This document shows, piece by piece, positions 28,668-39,782 of a stretch of 64,000 nucleotides of DNA (position 1 is its first letter; the number at the start of each line of letters is the position of its first letter). This DNA is from Phaseolus vulgaris. Taxonomy: Eukaryota; Streptophyta; Magnoliopsida; Fabales; Fabaceae. Under the pieces are notes generated by a model. That model worked only from the letters and a program-made list of their open reading frames with translations, searched no databases and was not told the origin of the DNA. Where the stretch lies: contig NC_023749.2 in the NCBI RefSeq assembly GCF_000499845.2, forward strand, positions 42,306,658 to 42,370,657, given 5' to 3'. Position numbers and translations under genes: made by a program.

Positions 28668-31305
28668 TTAGTCTTCAGCAGGAACGACTTTTCCATCTAC
28701 TACTTCATTGTTCAGTGACACCAGGCTGAGATCCAGGTCGGGGAATAGGCAAGCGAATTGTTCCCGAGCAGCTTCGAATCCAGCAGCCAGAATCTGAGCA
28801 GAGTTTAGCTTAAGTTCTTCGGTTTGCCCCTGAAGTTCCTCAATCCGCTTCTTGAGGTCTTCGGTTTGCTCTTTCAGCTCTTTATTCTGCTGCTCCAGCT
28901 CTTCAACCTGTTTCTTAAGTTGTTCGTTGGTCTCTTGAGCCTGGAGAAGGTCTTCAGTAACCTTCTTGGATTCCGATTGTGCTTGGGCCAACTCGGCAGC
29001 CACCTTTCCCTTCTCTTTGTTGGCCTCGACGAGATCAGCCATGGCGTCGTCCCTCGCCTTTTCTACTTGCCCAAGTAGTTTCTCTCGGTCGATCGACCTC
29101 TGCTCCAGTTTTTGCACCTTAGCGGCGTCAGCTTTCATGAGAGCCTCCAGGTCGACCGCCTTGGCGCGAAGAGGCACAATTTTGCTTTCCAGCTCGACCT
29201 TCTCTTGGGCAAGTTGGTGAACTTTGCGGCGAAGGTCCGTAGCCTCCTTGCGCGCCAGCCTGAGCTCGGTATTCATTGCATCCTCCACTCGGGAGTGTTC
29301 GATTTCTGCGAGCGTCAGGCTGAAAGACAACTTCTCCACCTCGATCCTCATGGTGCTGTTTTCGGTTTTGAGGTTGAAGAGGTCGTCTTGGAGCCTCCTG
29401 GTTGAGCCTTCCACAGCCCTAGTTATGATCGCTGGGATATCCTCTGCTATGGTTTTCAGCTTGGCAGTTAGAGGCTCCCACATCCTTGTGACCTCAAGGG
29501 GAAGGTTTGCGGCTTGCAGAGGCACCAGAGGCGCTGTGGGGGCTTGTTGTGGGTTCTCGTCGCCACCTTCCTTAGCAGGTTCTTCAGTAGCTGCTTCCTG
29601 GCGTGGCGACGCAATCGGGGATTCGGTAATCAGAATCGGAGAGGTATGAGCAACCTCATCCCCGATTGGAGCATTTTCTGCAGCTGAAGCGTTTGAAGGG
29701 GGGCCCCCTCCAGCTGACACGTATGGCGTAGAGGCGCTTGGGGGGTCCTCCAGGAAATTTGGCTCTTGGGCCTCAACTGCAGGTGGCGCAGTGGCCAGTG
29801 GAACCGCTTGGACTGGTGAGGAAGGAGCCTGTGGTGTTGGCGATGATGGAGGAGGAGCAGGCGTCGATGGTGGTGTTGAGGTTGGAAGAGGGGGTGGAGC
29901 AGGTGGTGAAGAAGGTGCCACCCTCTTCCTCTTCGTAACGAGGCCATCCTCGGTGACCTCGTCGTCCTCTTCTTCGTCCTCATGGATGACTTGAGGGGCT
30001 TTCCTTTTAGGTCTCTTAAGGACCAATTTTTTGCGTTGGGCGGGTTCCTTGGGTGGTGATCGCCCTTGGACAATGGCGGCCTCCACCATCGAGTTGGGCA
30101 CCGTTTGGGAACCGGTCGCCAATCCGTGGTTTCGGGCGAGCGCCTTCAGTTCAGCGAGCATGTTTCTGGGCAACATGTCGTCTGCATGGAACGAAGATGC
30201 ATGGGTTAACTCAAGAAAAACAAATAAATGCATAAGGTAATAAACAGCAAAGCAGATGGTATGTGCAGGAAAGGTAAAGCCAAAGTCTTGCGCATAACGC
30301 ACAAGACGCCCAGAAACAGCTAAACAAGAAGCGGCATCAAAACAAGAGTTTAATGTCCTAACCTATTCGAATTTCTAGCTGATCTTCGTAGAATTCGAAG
30401 CATATCAAGGTGGTGGTAAGGAATGTTATATTGGCGTCCGCCACCTTCTTCCAGAAGAGACAGAGGTCTCTGTCCAATGCTCCCATGCTGTCAGGACTTC
30501 TGGGCCTCCTGAAGCAGCTCTTGGACTCTTTCTTCCCCTTGTCCACCCAATACAAGGGGAAGCCATCGAGAAGGGAGGTGTCCTTATCGTTCGCACGCAC
30601 TTGGACGAATTTCCCCTTCCAGTCCTTGTAAGATTGCTGGAAGATGGCAAAGATGGACCTCCCAGCAATCGCGTTCAAGCTGACCCACAGGCGGTCTCCT
30701 GGGTGCTTGGCTTCGAAGAGGAATAAAAACACGTCCACCGACGCGGGCAACCCCAGGTGGGCGCACATTACTTGAAAAGCTCGAACAAACGCCCAGCTGT
30801 TGGGGTGGAGCTGGGCGGCAGCAATGTTGAGCTCGGTAAGAAGTTCCCTCTCGAATCGGGTGAAAGGGAACCTGAGCTTGACCTTCTTGAACAAAGTCGT
30901 ATAGACAAAGCAGAAGGGCCCGTCGGCGCTTACTTTGTCATCAGCACACACGGGCAGATCGGGGGGGCAAGGCAGCACCATCATCTTCTCGTCGTGCTCC
31001 TTGTGAAACGATTGGTAAATCTCGTCCCCCTTAGTCAGCCGCAAGACTGCTCCCGCAGTGTTCACAGAGGATGTCTCTTTCAGGAGGGTTGAGTTGGCCC
31101 AGGGATACAAAGTTTTGAAGTCTGGCAGAGGAACGGGGGCTCCTCCGGCGATAGGTGGGGTCGCCTGGGCCAAGACAGGTTGGGAAGACGCAGGCCTCTC
31201 AGCCTGCGAAGATGAAGCACCACGAACTGGTGTTGGGTCGTGTGCTTGTGAAGGAAGGTTTCGTGCTGAAGGAGGAGGGTTCGGGGTAATCTTGGTGCGA
31301 GTCAT
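28668..31305 (-). CDS. Antisense gene of element B: Transposase_28-like domain plus coiled coil, spliced
   Basis: Two minus-strand frames, 31305-30363 and 30181-28668, join in phase if an intron from 30362 to 30182 (181 bp, starts GTTAGG, ends CATGCAG) is removed. The joined codon is Asp and the product about 818 residues. The first 100 residues are Pro/Ser-rich. Residues about 100-230 contain RFPFTRFERELLTELN and AAQLHPNSWAFVRAFQVMCA, typical of the plant family named Transposase_28 (putative gypsy type transposon). Then come a basic patch (KKLVLKRPKRKAP), an acidic patch, a Pro-rich region and a long coiled coil to the end. Antisense frames at this place are known in Tat elements; their function is unknown. 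The splice model is my inference; without splicing, the first frame ends at 30358. Confidence 0.7.
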
Positions 31306-31313
31306 GATAGCAG

Positions 31314-31770
31314 CTGCAAAGGAAGAAGAAAGGAAAAATTATCAGGGGGTTACAAAGGCTGACTCGATCATAGAAGGAAGGTGAAAGACGAACGAATGTA
31401 GGTTTGTTGCGACGATTGACGAAGCCCTAAGTTACGCAGAAGAATAAATGGAAAAACGACCCACAACGTATGCACCAGGCAGTTACAGGATGATGCGAAT
31501 CGGTTAAAATGCAAGGAAAGCCAGCAGAAGAAGGAAAGTAGGTACCTTTTGATGATCAGGGAGACGATGAAGGTTGATGGTGATTCAGAATGCTGGAGAG
31601 CGCTGAGAGTTTTTCGCAGAAGAAAGTTGGAGCGTTCGTGAATGTGAGGGAAAGTGATGGAACAGTGCTGAGCGAAAATGGGTTTAAGGGTTTCTTCGAA
31701 ATGGGTTTAGGAAGCGCAAACGGCAACTGAAGAGAGCCGTTGATGAAGCCACGCGTCAAACGATGAGTGA
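31314..31770 (-). promoter_or_regulatory. Putative 5' leader exon and leader intron of the antisense gene
   Basis: Upstream of the antisense ATG (31305) the minus strand reads TTTCCTTTGCAG then CTGCTATC before ATG, a good 3' splice site at 31314. A matching 5' splice site AAAAG/GTACCT lies at 31546/31545, giving a 232-bp leader intron. Farther upstream (to about 31770) is C/T-rich leader-like sequence. I see no clear TATA box. The 3' LTR, starting at 31895, may supply an antisense promoter. Only the splice signals are seen directly. Confidence 0.45.
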
Positions 31771-31894
31771 GGGGATTGGTGGAGCGTCAGAGCAGCAGAA
31801 GGTACAACCGCTTGGAATTCTGCGTCAGTGCCACGTAGACCGGTGTTGAAGTGACTTTTTCAGTCTTTTCGCTAGACAAGTCTTCACTTAAGAC

Positions 31895-32680
31895 TGGGGG
31901 GCTTGTGTACCGCCCTGGTGGTCGGATGTGATGACGTGGCATCCTGCTACAGTATAGGCGTGTTGACAAGGCGCCAGGTTGGCAGAAGGGAAGGAAGTCA
32001 GGGGGCTCGTGTAGTCGCCAGTTGTTATATTGGCGTGTTCCGATTTCCAGCTTACCAGAATCGGCGGTCACCAGGTTAAAGATGAAGTCGCCAGATGAAG
32101 GAGATCGCCAGAGCGAGCACATCGCCAAAGATGAAGGAGAAGCAGATTATGAAGGCGGCCGGCGAGACCACAGGGAAGGTGTATGGAGACCCCTAACTCG
32201 CCAGTTCCAGTAGAGATCGCACTCCCAAGTTAGCTATGCACTGGGCAGTACCATGCATAAGTAACTTAGCCAAAATGAGAGTAGAAGCAGCGCCAAGTCA
32301 GGGAGCCTCCAGATGATGGCACGTGTACAGTTGGATGCGAACCACGTGTCCAAGTCTGTAACTGCCAGGAGAGAGAAAGCTACCAGGTATATAAGAGTTC
32401 TTAACAAACTTTCTGAGGTACGCACGTTCAGTTTATACACTTTACGCTTGCGAGTGATAGAGCTGACTGTGAGAGAGGATTTGCACGGTTCTTGTTCTCT
32501 TAGTATTTGGTGATACCGTCACTGACTTGAGCGTTGGAGTGCGATCGGCCGCAGCGGCGCCGTACTGTTTCTTTGCAGGTTCTTGAGGTAGATCCCGAAG
32601 AGGAACGGAGGTGAGAAGCGGTGCGCACGTCGATCCTTTGACGAGGCAGTTTCCAGCGTTCCGGTCAACAGGCAGGATCA
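31895..32680 (+). repeat. 3' LTR of element B
   Basis: 786 bp, 4 transitions from 20583-21368. It is preceded by TTCACTTAAGAC. It ends GGCAGGATCA and is followed by AT-rich DNA (TTTTGTATTGCAG) that bears no resemblance to T1. Confidence 0.9.
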
Positions 32681-33020
32681 TTTTGTATTGCAGTATTTTA
32701 TGGATCTTTAACCATGTGAGAAATCCTTGAGCCACATATACTCCATTAGGTTTTATAACTTTATGATAGATAATGACTAATATATATGTTTAATTAATAT
32801 TACATGATTCTAATGTATAGGAAATTAGCTAGATAGATAGGAGTATATAGGAATATATATTGGTGGATATGTAAATGATTTATCAATATATATATATATA
32901 TATATGATTTGATTGTGTTTGAAAAATGTTTATTTCACTGTCTGAAATATTATTGTATATCTAGCTGGACTTTTAAATGAACAAGTTAATTAATAGGAGG
33001 AAACATAAAATAAATTGAAC
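32681..33020. other. AT-rich intergenic DNA with a short TA run
   Basis: No gene seen. A TA dinucleotide run lies at about 32884-32906. Confidence 0.6.
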
Positions 33021-33399
33021 TAGAACAAAAATCATCATCGACTATGGTGTTAGTCATAATCATAGTCTATGAGCCATTATAGTCGCCGACTATGAACAAA
33101 ATCGTAGTCTATGGGAGAGACCATGCAAGAAATACCAGAGGCCCAGAAAAGGGTATAGGCGTCAGTTCTGTTAATAATCGTTGCCTAGACCTTTCCATGG
33201 GTATAAATATGATATTATTTCATGTAAGAAGTAGGAGTTGGTTACTAAAATAATTGTTGCTTGTAGGGCATTAATAGATTATGGTTCATAGTCATCGTTT
33301 GTAAATGAAAACTATAGACGACGTGCTCATAGACTACAGTTGTAAAATCGTTGTCTAAGAGCTTTAGAAATCGTTGTCTAAGAGCATTTTACACTAGTG
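33020..33399. mobile_element. CACTA-type DNA transposon end (relic)
   Basis: The right limit reads GCATTTTACACTAGTG, whose inner-facing complement CACTAGTGTAAAATGC is of CACTA-terminus type. Inside lie repeated subterminal words: AAATCGTTGTCTAAGAGC at 33345 and again 23 bp later, and several ACTATG.../TAGTCTATG copies in both orientations between 33034 and 33345. I could not find the opposite terminus. No transposase is visible. It is probably a small non-autonomous copy or a broken end. Confidence 0.55.
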
Positions 33400-34480
33400 T
33401 ACATATTATCATAATGAAGGACCTATATTTGAAAGAAGAGGACTAAATAACACTTCCAATTCTTACTTAAAGGTTACTCAAAACTATATAAAATCATTAG
33501 TAAAATTTTAAATTAAAGAAGTGAGATCCACCTAATAATTTTATAGTTTTTAGATAATAATATCAAATTTTAAAAAATTGTTAAAAATATTTAATAACAT
33601 TTCTCAATTCATTTTTTGCTTTTGCATTAACTGGTGGAATAATTAATCAAGAAGAAGGCAGTATTTTAGAATGATAGTTTGATTTTATTAATAGAATGTT
33701 ATTAGTGCTTATTATTGGTAGGCTTTCAGAAGGTGAAAATCTTTTCCGTTTTAGTTTTCTAATTGTTGATCTTGCGGCTTGTATATTACTATGCAATTTA
33801 TTTTATTTGAATTTTATAGATACCTTTTATTCTATACTTAATAAACTTCCTTTTGCTTGTATCAAAGGAAGAAACTTAAATTATTATCTGAAGAAAAGTT
33901 ATTCTTACGCACCCAAATTTATGCCTGTACGAGCAAAGTTTTTTGTTAACTTTTACTTGTACTAAAAGCCAAATGTCACATTATTTTAGTCCGTTTACCA
34001 AACAATATAAAATTTAAAATTTGGCATTCAAAAAGAATAAAAAAAATGTGATCTATATACACACGCTAAGCTTGAAAGGCTCTAAAATTCATTTTTAGGG
34101 AGAGATTTTAACTGCTAATAAAATCCAGACCAAATGCTTAAAAGGGTTGATACAAGTGGTTAACAATTTAGAAGAAATTCTTATTATTTATTATAGATGT
34201 TACGGAAATTTTCTCAAAATTATTTTTTCTTTGTTTTGGTCATCTAGAGATTATCCAAAGGACTGTCGGAAACTATGATTAGATTCAATTATTTGTTATG
34301 TAGTAATACTCTAAATAACATGTCATTAGTGTTGGGAGTGCTTAATCTTAATTACCATGTCTGAAGAAAAAAAAAAGTCCTAAACACTCTCCTCCATTTT
34401 TATTTATAAGAAAATATTTATCTTTACATAAGTTACAGAGATAAATTATATTCATTAAGTTTTATTAACTATATAATATT
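33400..34480. other. AT-rich intergenic DNA
   Basis: Very AT-rich with scattered short frames (such as 33696-33965). These have no recognisable domain and I do not call them genes. Confidence 0.5.
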
Positions 34481-34489
34481 GTTCTTTCT

Positions 34490-34870
34490 AGGGAGGTGGA
34501 TCTAGAGAACTATTGAATGACTTATTCTTTTTTTTTTGGTAGATTGCTAGGACTTCGTTATGATCTTTCTCGGTCTCTCGGATGCTCAAGTTAGTAAAAA
34601 AAAATATTCGGCACTCGGAGTGTAGAGTGATAATGACATATCTTTGTTGTTGGAGTGTGTGCTATTTATATTATTTTAATGAACTTACCTTATTAGACCA
34701 GATTAGTAGAGTGGATTTCACTTAAGGACGTATTACCTAATTCTTAATGGTAATTTAGCTTTACTGACTTTGATTTGACCGTTAATGGATTAGGTGTGTC
34801 GTGCAGGTCTCGGTCAGCTCGATCAAGAAGACCGAGTCATAGTAATGACCGTTCGGTCCATACCAAGTAC
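34490..34870. repeat. Possible LTR fragment
   Basis: Less AT-rich than its surroundings. It contains a TATA-like GCTATTTATATT (34666) and the paired words GACCGAGTCATAG...GACCGTTCGGTCC near 34840, which have the look of an old LTR. There is no clear end, target duplication or partner in this window. Confidence 0.25.
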
Positions 34871-35274
34871 AAATATATTTTTAAATGTCATTTTCTTGAA
34901 ATAAAAATGATATATGATAATGTACCATTTTAAAGATAATTTAAATAAAACAAACATCATTAAATAAATTAAAATTATTAACATTCAATTATTTTTGTAA
35001 CAAATAACAATAATGGAGCAACTAATATTGTATTAATAATAAACTAGTCCCCACATTGGGCACATATATGACAAATGATTGCGATTATGATTTAAAGTAG
35101 TGATTGTTAAAAGAGAAAGCAGCGCATCTTCCACGAAGGAGACGAGTGTTTTGAACTGCTAATGAAAAGGGTGTGTCGTGTCGAAACGAAAGCCGCAAGA
35201 AGCTACGCAGTACACAACACACTCCGAACTGTTTATTGTAACTATTCGTTTCTTCCTCATCTTCTCTTTCTGCT

Positions 35275-35281
35275 TATATAA
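35275..35281 (+). promoter_or_regulatory. TATA box of the EF-hand gene
   Basis: TATATAA in CTGCTTATATAACTCCC, about 110 bases before the start codon. The following 80 bases are C/T-rich, as in plant leader sequences. Confidence 0.6.
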
Positions 35282-35390
35282 CTCCCCCGCCTTATCACTC
35301 CCTCTAGCCCTTCCTGTTCACAATTCTTCTCTTATAAGCCACCACCAACCCTTAGTTTCTCTCTATCTTCTGCTATATTTTCTTTAAGCC

Positions 35391-35726
35391 ATGGAACTTG
35401 ATCACGGTTTTGACTTTGAGGACCGTTTCCCTTCCATGATTGCAAGACTAGGTGCAGAAGGGTTCATTGGGGAGCTCTGCCACGGGTTTCATTTGCTCAT
35501 GGACGTGAACATGGGGCTCATCACGTTTGAGAGCTTGAAGGTGAGCACCTACTTGCTCGGTTTGGAGGTGAGGGATGATGAGTTGTTGTGCATGCTCATG
35601 GAGGGGGATTTGGATGGAGATGGAGCTCTTAACCAAATGGAGTTTTGCATTCTCATGTTTAGGTTGAGTCCTTGCTTGATGGATATGCAAGGTAATGAGG
35701 ATCCAGTGCATGCTAGTGTAATATAA
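35391..35726 (+). CDS. KIC/PBP1-like single EF-hand calcium-binding protein
   Basis: Intronless, 111 codons. The opening FEDRFPSMIARLGAEGFIGELC, the segment GLITFESLK and the close MEFCILMFRLSP are characteristic of the plant KIC/PINOID-binding-protein-1 group of small EF-hand proteins, which are close to this length. One canonical 12-residue calcium loop is at residues 73-84 (D73, D75, D77, then N81 and E84). A second, degenerate loop is at about 38-49. Known relatives bind a kinesin or protein kinases in a calcium-dependent way; the partner here is not predictable. The start is the first ATG after a TATA and a C/T-rich leader. It is the only convincing host gene in the window and lies in an AT-rich gap between transposon clusters. 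Confidence 0.85.
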   Translation: MELDHGFDFEDRFPSMIARLGAEGFIGELCHGFHLLMDVNMGLITFESLKVSTYLLGLEVRDDELLCMLMEGDLDGDGALNQMEFCILMFRLSPCLMDMQGNEDPVHASVI

Positions 35727-36379
35727 CGTTGGAGAATGTAATTAATTAACCTTCTATAACCCACTTTTCTGTTTATATTAGCAGTAACAATGCCATCCTT
35801 GTAAGAGATGAGAAGACATTATCTACGTGTCTATAGTCTCGGTCAATCTTCATGTTATACCAGTTAATAGTTAACAAACTAAGATTGACCAATATTATAA
35901 GCATGTATTGTCTTGGTATAAGATCTTGGAATAGTTTGTAAAATGAGAGAGAAGAATACGTGAGTAGATGATCTGTGTAATTCAATGAAACCTATTGTTT
36001 TCTCATGCTTACATTTCGTTATTTAATTGTACTTTACTGGTTTATGTTTATGTTTTATGTGTACTCCAATTTATATATTGTATCGAGATAACTGTAATAA
36101 AAAATTACAATAAAATCATTTGCAATCCAATAAGATCTTACATAATTCAATCAAATCTTACATAATTCAATCAAATCTAAATGAAGTGTATAAAGGATGA
36201 TTGTAATATCCAACAAAATGGGACAAAATTCAATGAAATCTAATACGACCCTATATAACTCCAATGGTCATATGATAAAATTTTATCAAATCATACATAT
36301 CGGATATCGGATGCGGATAATTGATTGAATGATATATTTTATAATATTTTTAATTTATTTTATGTTTGTTTTAAATATT
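35727..36379. other. 3' flank of the EF-hand gene, AT-rich, short repeats
   Basis: AT-rich. TCTTACATAATTCAATCAAA is tandemly repeated at about 36135-36177 and echoed more loosely after it. No gene seen. Confidence 0.5.
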
Positions 36380-37190
36380 ACAACTCGAACATATAAAGAC
36401 CTATAAATACAAAATAATTTGTCAAGGAGTACTTACTCAATTTTCATTCTCATTCAAATACTTATAATTTTTTATACTCTTGTTGACTTTAGTGTCAGAG
36501 AATATTCTACAAGTGGATCTCTTTTTATTGTCTTCAACCAACTAAACAATCATAACTCGGCACAAAAACTTGGCTTGCAAAGCTAATCATTCTTCTTCAC
36601 CTTGGAATTTCAACGATCTTTCTTGGTAAGAACATTTGACGCCCACCATGGGATTAGATAAAACTTTTCTTAGACCACAAGTGTTATGGTATTGACGAGA
36701 AGCAAAACTATTGCATATTCTTTAACTATCCCAAAGATAAATCCACCAGCGAATGCAGCCCTGACGACAAAAATCGTGGCTCTATTTTAGAAAATTTAGG
36801 AAAATCTACAAAACAACATAGCTAAAATGCAAAACAAACTTGATAAGGACCTAGAGTCTTTGAAGGAGCAACACTAGGCCGAGTTGAGTCGACATTGGAA
36901 TCAGTAACAGGTAAAACATGACCAACTCAATGTTTAAGAGCATGATCAATACAACTCGTCAATCTGAGCAAAATCGTGTCAAACAATATGCAGAGTCTTA
37001 GCCGATTCCCACCTTTGGACCTGCTAGTAGGAGAGGATGCTAAAATGAGACTATGGACATCACCTCACACAAAAGGAGGCATGGACTAGATTGATGGACA
37101 ATATAGGGCTAATGGTTCCATGTCGAAACCTTTCCTAAGGTGCTAAACTCAGGTAATATGATAAGAAACTTTTCAAGGCAATTTCAACTA
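36380..37190 (+). mobile_element. Tat-type LTR end, primer site and gag leader relic
   Basis: CTATAAATAC (about 36401) could be an LTR TATA. TTTGACGCCCACCATGGG at 36636-36653 is a decayed form of the TTTGGCGCCCACCGTGGGG primer site of T1 and B. After it come gag-like but stop-filled sequences (for example a Glu/Lys/Gln-rich stretch near 36840-36960). I could not fix the LTR start. No pol is present. Confidence 0.5.
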
Positions 37191-37199
37191 CCCCGTTGA

Positions 37200-38000
37200 A
37201 TGAAGCAATTGATGTAAACCATCTATCCTCAAAACCATTGGCCAAGAGGATAAAAGAAGATGGAGCCTTATGAAGAGAAGCACCATATTTGAAGAGTTTT
37301 TTTCTTCTTATTCCTAGCCTTGTAAAAATCGTACAAGGTAGTTTAGGAATTTATTTCCAACCTTGAATTTTGGGTCAAGTAGAATGAGATTTTTGGCTTT
37401 GGTTCTTTCTATTTAAAGCTCTCTAGAATGTCCACTTATGAAGCTTGCAAGTGGCATCACATATGAAGTTTGTCTCCAACAAGGCGTCATGAGTCTCCAA
37501 GAAGGAGCCACATGGGAAGCTTACCCTCCAAGTTTCTTTTGTCACTTTTCCACCTCTGTTGGAGAGGATTTTGAAGCTTGGCTTGAAAATGATTCATGTC
37601 ACATGTTAACTTATGTGTGGAGAGGATTTATGAAGCTTGTACCACAAGCTTGGACTTCTAGATGGTATAAATAAGAGTGTAGGGTCATGTATTTTTCAGC
37701 TTGAAATAAGAATTGTTATGCTACCAAAATTTTTGGTGCTTCTTATTGTTCTTGAGCTCTCTCTAGAGTAGTCTCCTTGTATGACACTTCTAGACTCCTT
37801 CCTAAGTGTTGACCTAACATCATTTAAGAACACAAACTCCAAATTCCACCTCTCTCAAAACATAAATCTTGAGTTCTACACGTATTCCAGTGCCTCCACA
37901 TTCCATTTATAAATATTCAAATTCAAACCAAAATCTATTATAGAAGAACAACACATGCTCATGGAGTGCCTCCACATTACATTTTTTTTAGTATTTTCTT
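37200..38000 (+). repeat. Gypsy-type LTR fragment
   Basis: It has a layout like the C and A LTRs: a late TATA (GGTATAAATAAGAG, 37667) followed by ATTTTTCAGCTTGAAATAAGAATTG and C/T-rich U5-like sequence. The word AGTGCCTCCACATT occurs at about 37890 and again at about 37973. Boundaries are not clear. The frame at 37438-37674 inside it is not a credible gene. Confidence 0.35.
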
Positions 38001-39494
38001 CAATTTCAACTACTTAAATCTGATTAGAATTGAGTAACTTTGAGTTTATAATATTTACATGTTATGTTATGTCAAAAGTCACATGTTACCTAAATTTTTC
38101 ATAAAGTTCACAAGTATGTGATAGTCTAAAATGTGTTTGTGCAAATGTCATATGTTAGTCTAGTAGGTGTTTGATAAAATGTTTTGAGTAAAATTGTAGT
38201 TGTAATGTGCTTTGAGTGCTTTTTTTACTTTATAAATTTGAGTTCTATAACATGTTATTAAATCATTAACAAATTTCTTAGAGTTACACTCATATTATGT
38301 CTTATTGTTTTGTTTCAATTTTTGGACTTCTTTAGGTGACTATTCACTCAAAAATTGAGTACTAATAATATTAGACTACAAATAATTGGTAGCTAAAATC
38401 TTAATAGGTAATTAGATATTAAATTAGAAATTATTTATCAATATTAAAAATTAATTTAGGTACCAATAATTATTTTAGTCTTTAAAATCATATCTAATTT
38501 AGTTAATATAAAAAAAAATTATGTAATGATTTTCTATGAAAACAGATATACTTTTTATAATATCGAAAACTTTGAATATACATTGTATATAAAAAAAAAT
38601 GGAGGCGTATAGAACTAGTTGAATTAATAATTACATATATAAAAAACTATAACACTAAGATTAAGTCTGATGATGCTGGATTATGAAATAACCATATGAT
38701 TAATATATAAAGCACGAAAAGGTAATTTGAATTTAATTAATATTAAAATTTCTGCAGCCGATATATATAGTGAGCGTGTAGCTATTAAGTTTGTCTTCTT
38801 TTGATTGCTTTTGAGTGTCTCCCAGTCAATAAAGAAGAGCATAAAGATACTTGACACCCTTATGTTCCTTTCGTAATAATGAAGTTTCTTTAGTTTTAAG
38901 CCACTTCCTATTTGGTAGTGGGACATGTGAAACAAATTGAATGCATTTGTGTCTTTTCTTTTTGGCTTAAAGAATGATTATGCAATATCTTTTCCATAGC
39001 AGTAGCTTCATGCAGGTAAATAACAAGGTCATTTTTTTTCCAGTAATAAAGTTCTAACATTATAATATAATTACTACGCTAAAGTATTTTTACGTCTTAA
39101 ATTTGGTTATATATATATATAATCTTTTCAGAAAAATATATTGTTTTTGTTCCTTCAAACTTAAACATAATTTTAAGTGACAACAGACGAAAAACTAATG
39201 TAAAACTATATTTTTACAACCAACGAAGAACTAATATAAAACACTATATTTTAATGACATGAATTTTATAATTACACAACAAAAATTTATTAAATATAAA
39301 CTAATATTAAAAATAAAAAAAACAATTAATCACTAAATCGAATAAATTAGATACTATCTTAAATATTAACAAAATTATTGATATATAGTAATTTCTATTA
39401 TTAATAAATAATTTTTAAATTAATATTTAATTAACTATACAAATATTTTTATTATTAATTTTGAAATTATTTATTAATAATAAAAATTACTTTA
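38001..39494. other. AT-rich DNA, no gene recognised
   Basis: Extremely AT-rich. Repeated TTAATA/AATTATT words around 38340-38520 and 39290-39480 may be parts of an old DNA transposon, but I cannot define one. Confidence 0.4.
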
Positions 39495-39782
39495 CACTAC
39501 AAGAAAAAAAAATATTTAATGGAGGTTCCAAAGGTTATCTTAAAACCTCAGCAAAATAATGGAGATTTTTTTAATCTTCGTTAAATTTTAAAGGTTTATT
39601 ATAAAACTTCATTAATATAACGGAGGTTTTTTTAACTTTCGTTAAATTTCAAATGTTTATTTTAAAACATAAACAAAATAACGGAGGTCTTTTAACCTTC
39701 GTTAAGTTCCAAAAGGTTTATTTTAAAACCTCAACAAATTAATGGAGGTTTTTTTAACCTTCGTTAAATTCCAAAGGTTTAT
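39495..39782 (+). mobile_element. CACTA transposon end with subterminal repeats
   Basis: It begins CACTACAAGAAAAAA, the standard plant CACTA terminus. It is followed by about five imperfect copies of a roughly 60-bp unit containing ATGGAGGTTTTTTTAACCTT, CGTTAAATT and AAAGGTTTATTTTAAAACCT. The array stops abruptly at about 39782, where copia-related sequence begins. The transposase region is missing. Confidence 0.7.

Larger units (their letters stand above)
20583..32680 (+). mobile_element. Element B: young, nearly complete Tat-lineage Ty3/gypsy retrotransposon
   Basis: A 12.1-kb element with two 786-bp LTRs that differ at four positions, all transitions. Order: LTR, GGCGCCCACCGTGGGG primer site, gag-protease, RT, ancestral RNase H, second archaeal-type RNase H, integrase without chromodomain, conserved spacer box, hairpin-rich tandem array, antisense gene, polypurine tract (about 31890-31894 plus the G run), LTR. 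The second RNase H and the antisense frame are hallmarks of the Tat lineage (Ogre/Retand/Grande relatives). There is no target duplication: flanks are GACCC on the left and TTTTG on the right. A one-base deletion in protease splits gag-pol. Confidence 0.9.

Noticed and set aside
28668..31305. Host gene captured by B
   Set aside because: A related tail is found at the same place in the much older T1, and antisense frames are a known Tat feature, so it belongs to the element.
33696..33965. Possible small membrane protein of 89 codons
   Set aside because: AT-rich intergenic DNA, no conserved motif, no promoter; the hydrophobicity follows from T-rich codons.
35178..35387. Frame of 69 codons directly upstream of the EF-hand gene
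   Set aside because: Its ATG precedes the TATA box and it covers the promoter and leader; the hydrophobic look comes from a C/T-rich leader.
36120..36200. MITE based on ATAATTCAATCAAATCTTAC repeats
   Set aside because: Only a short direct repeat; no terminal inverted repeats or target duplication could be defined.
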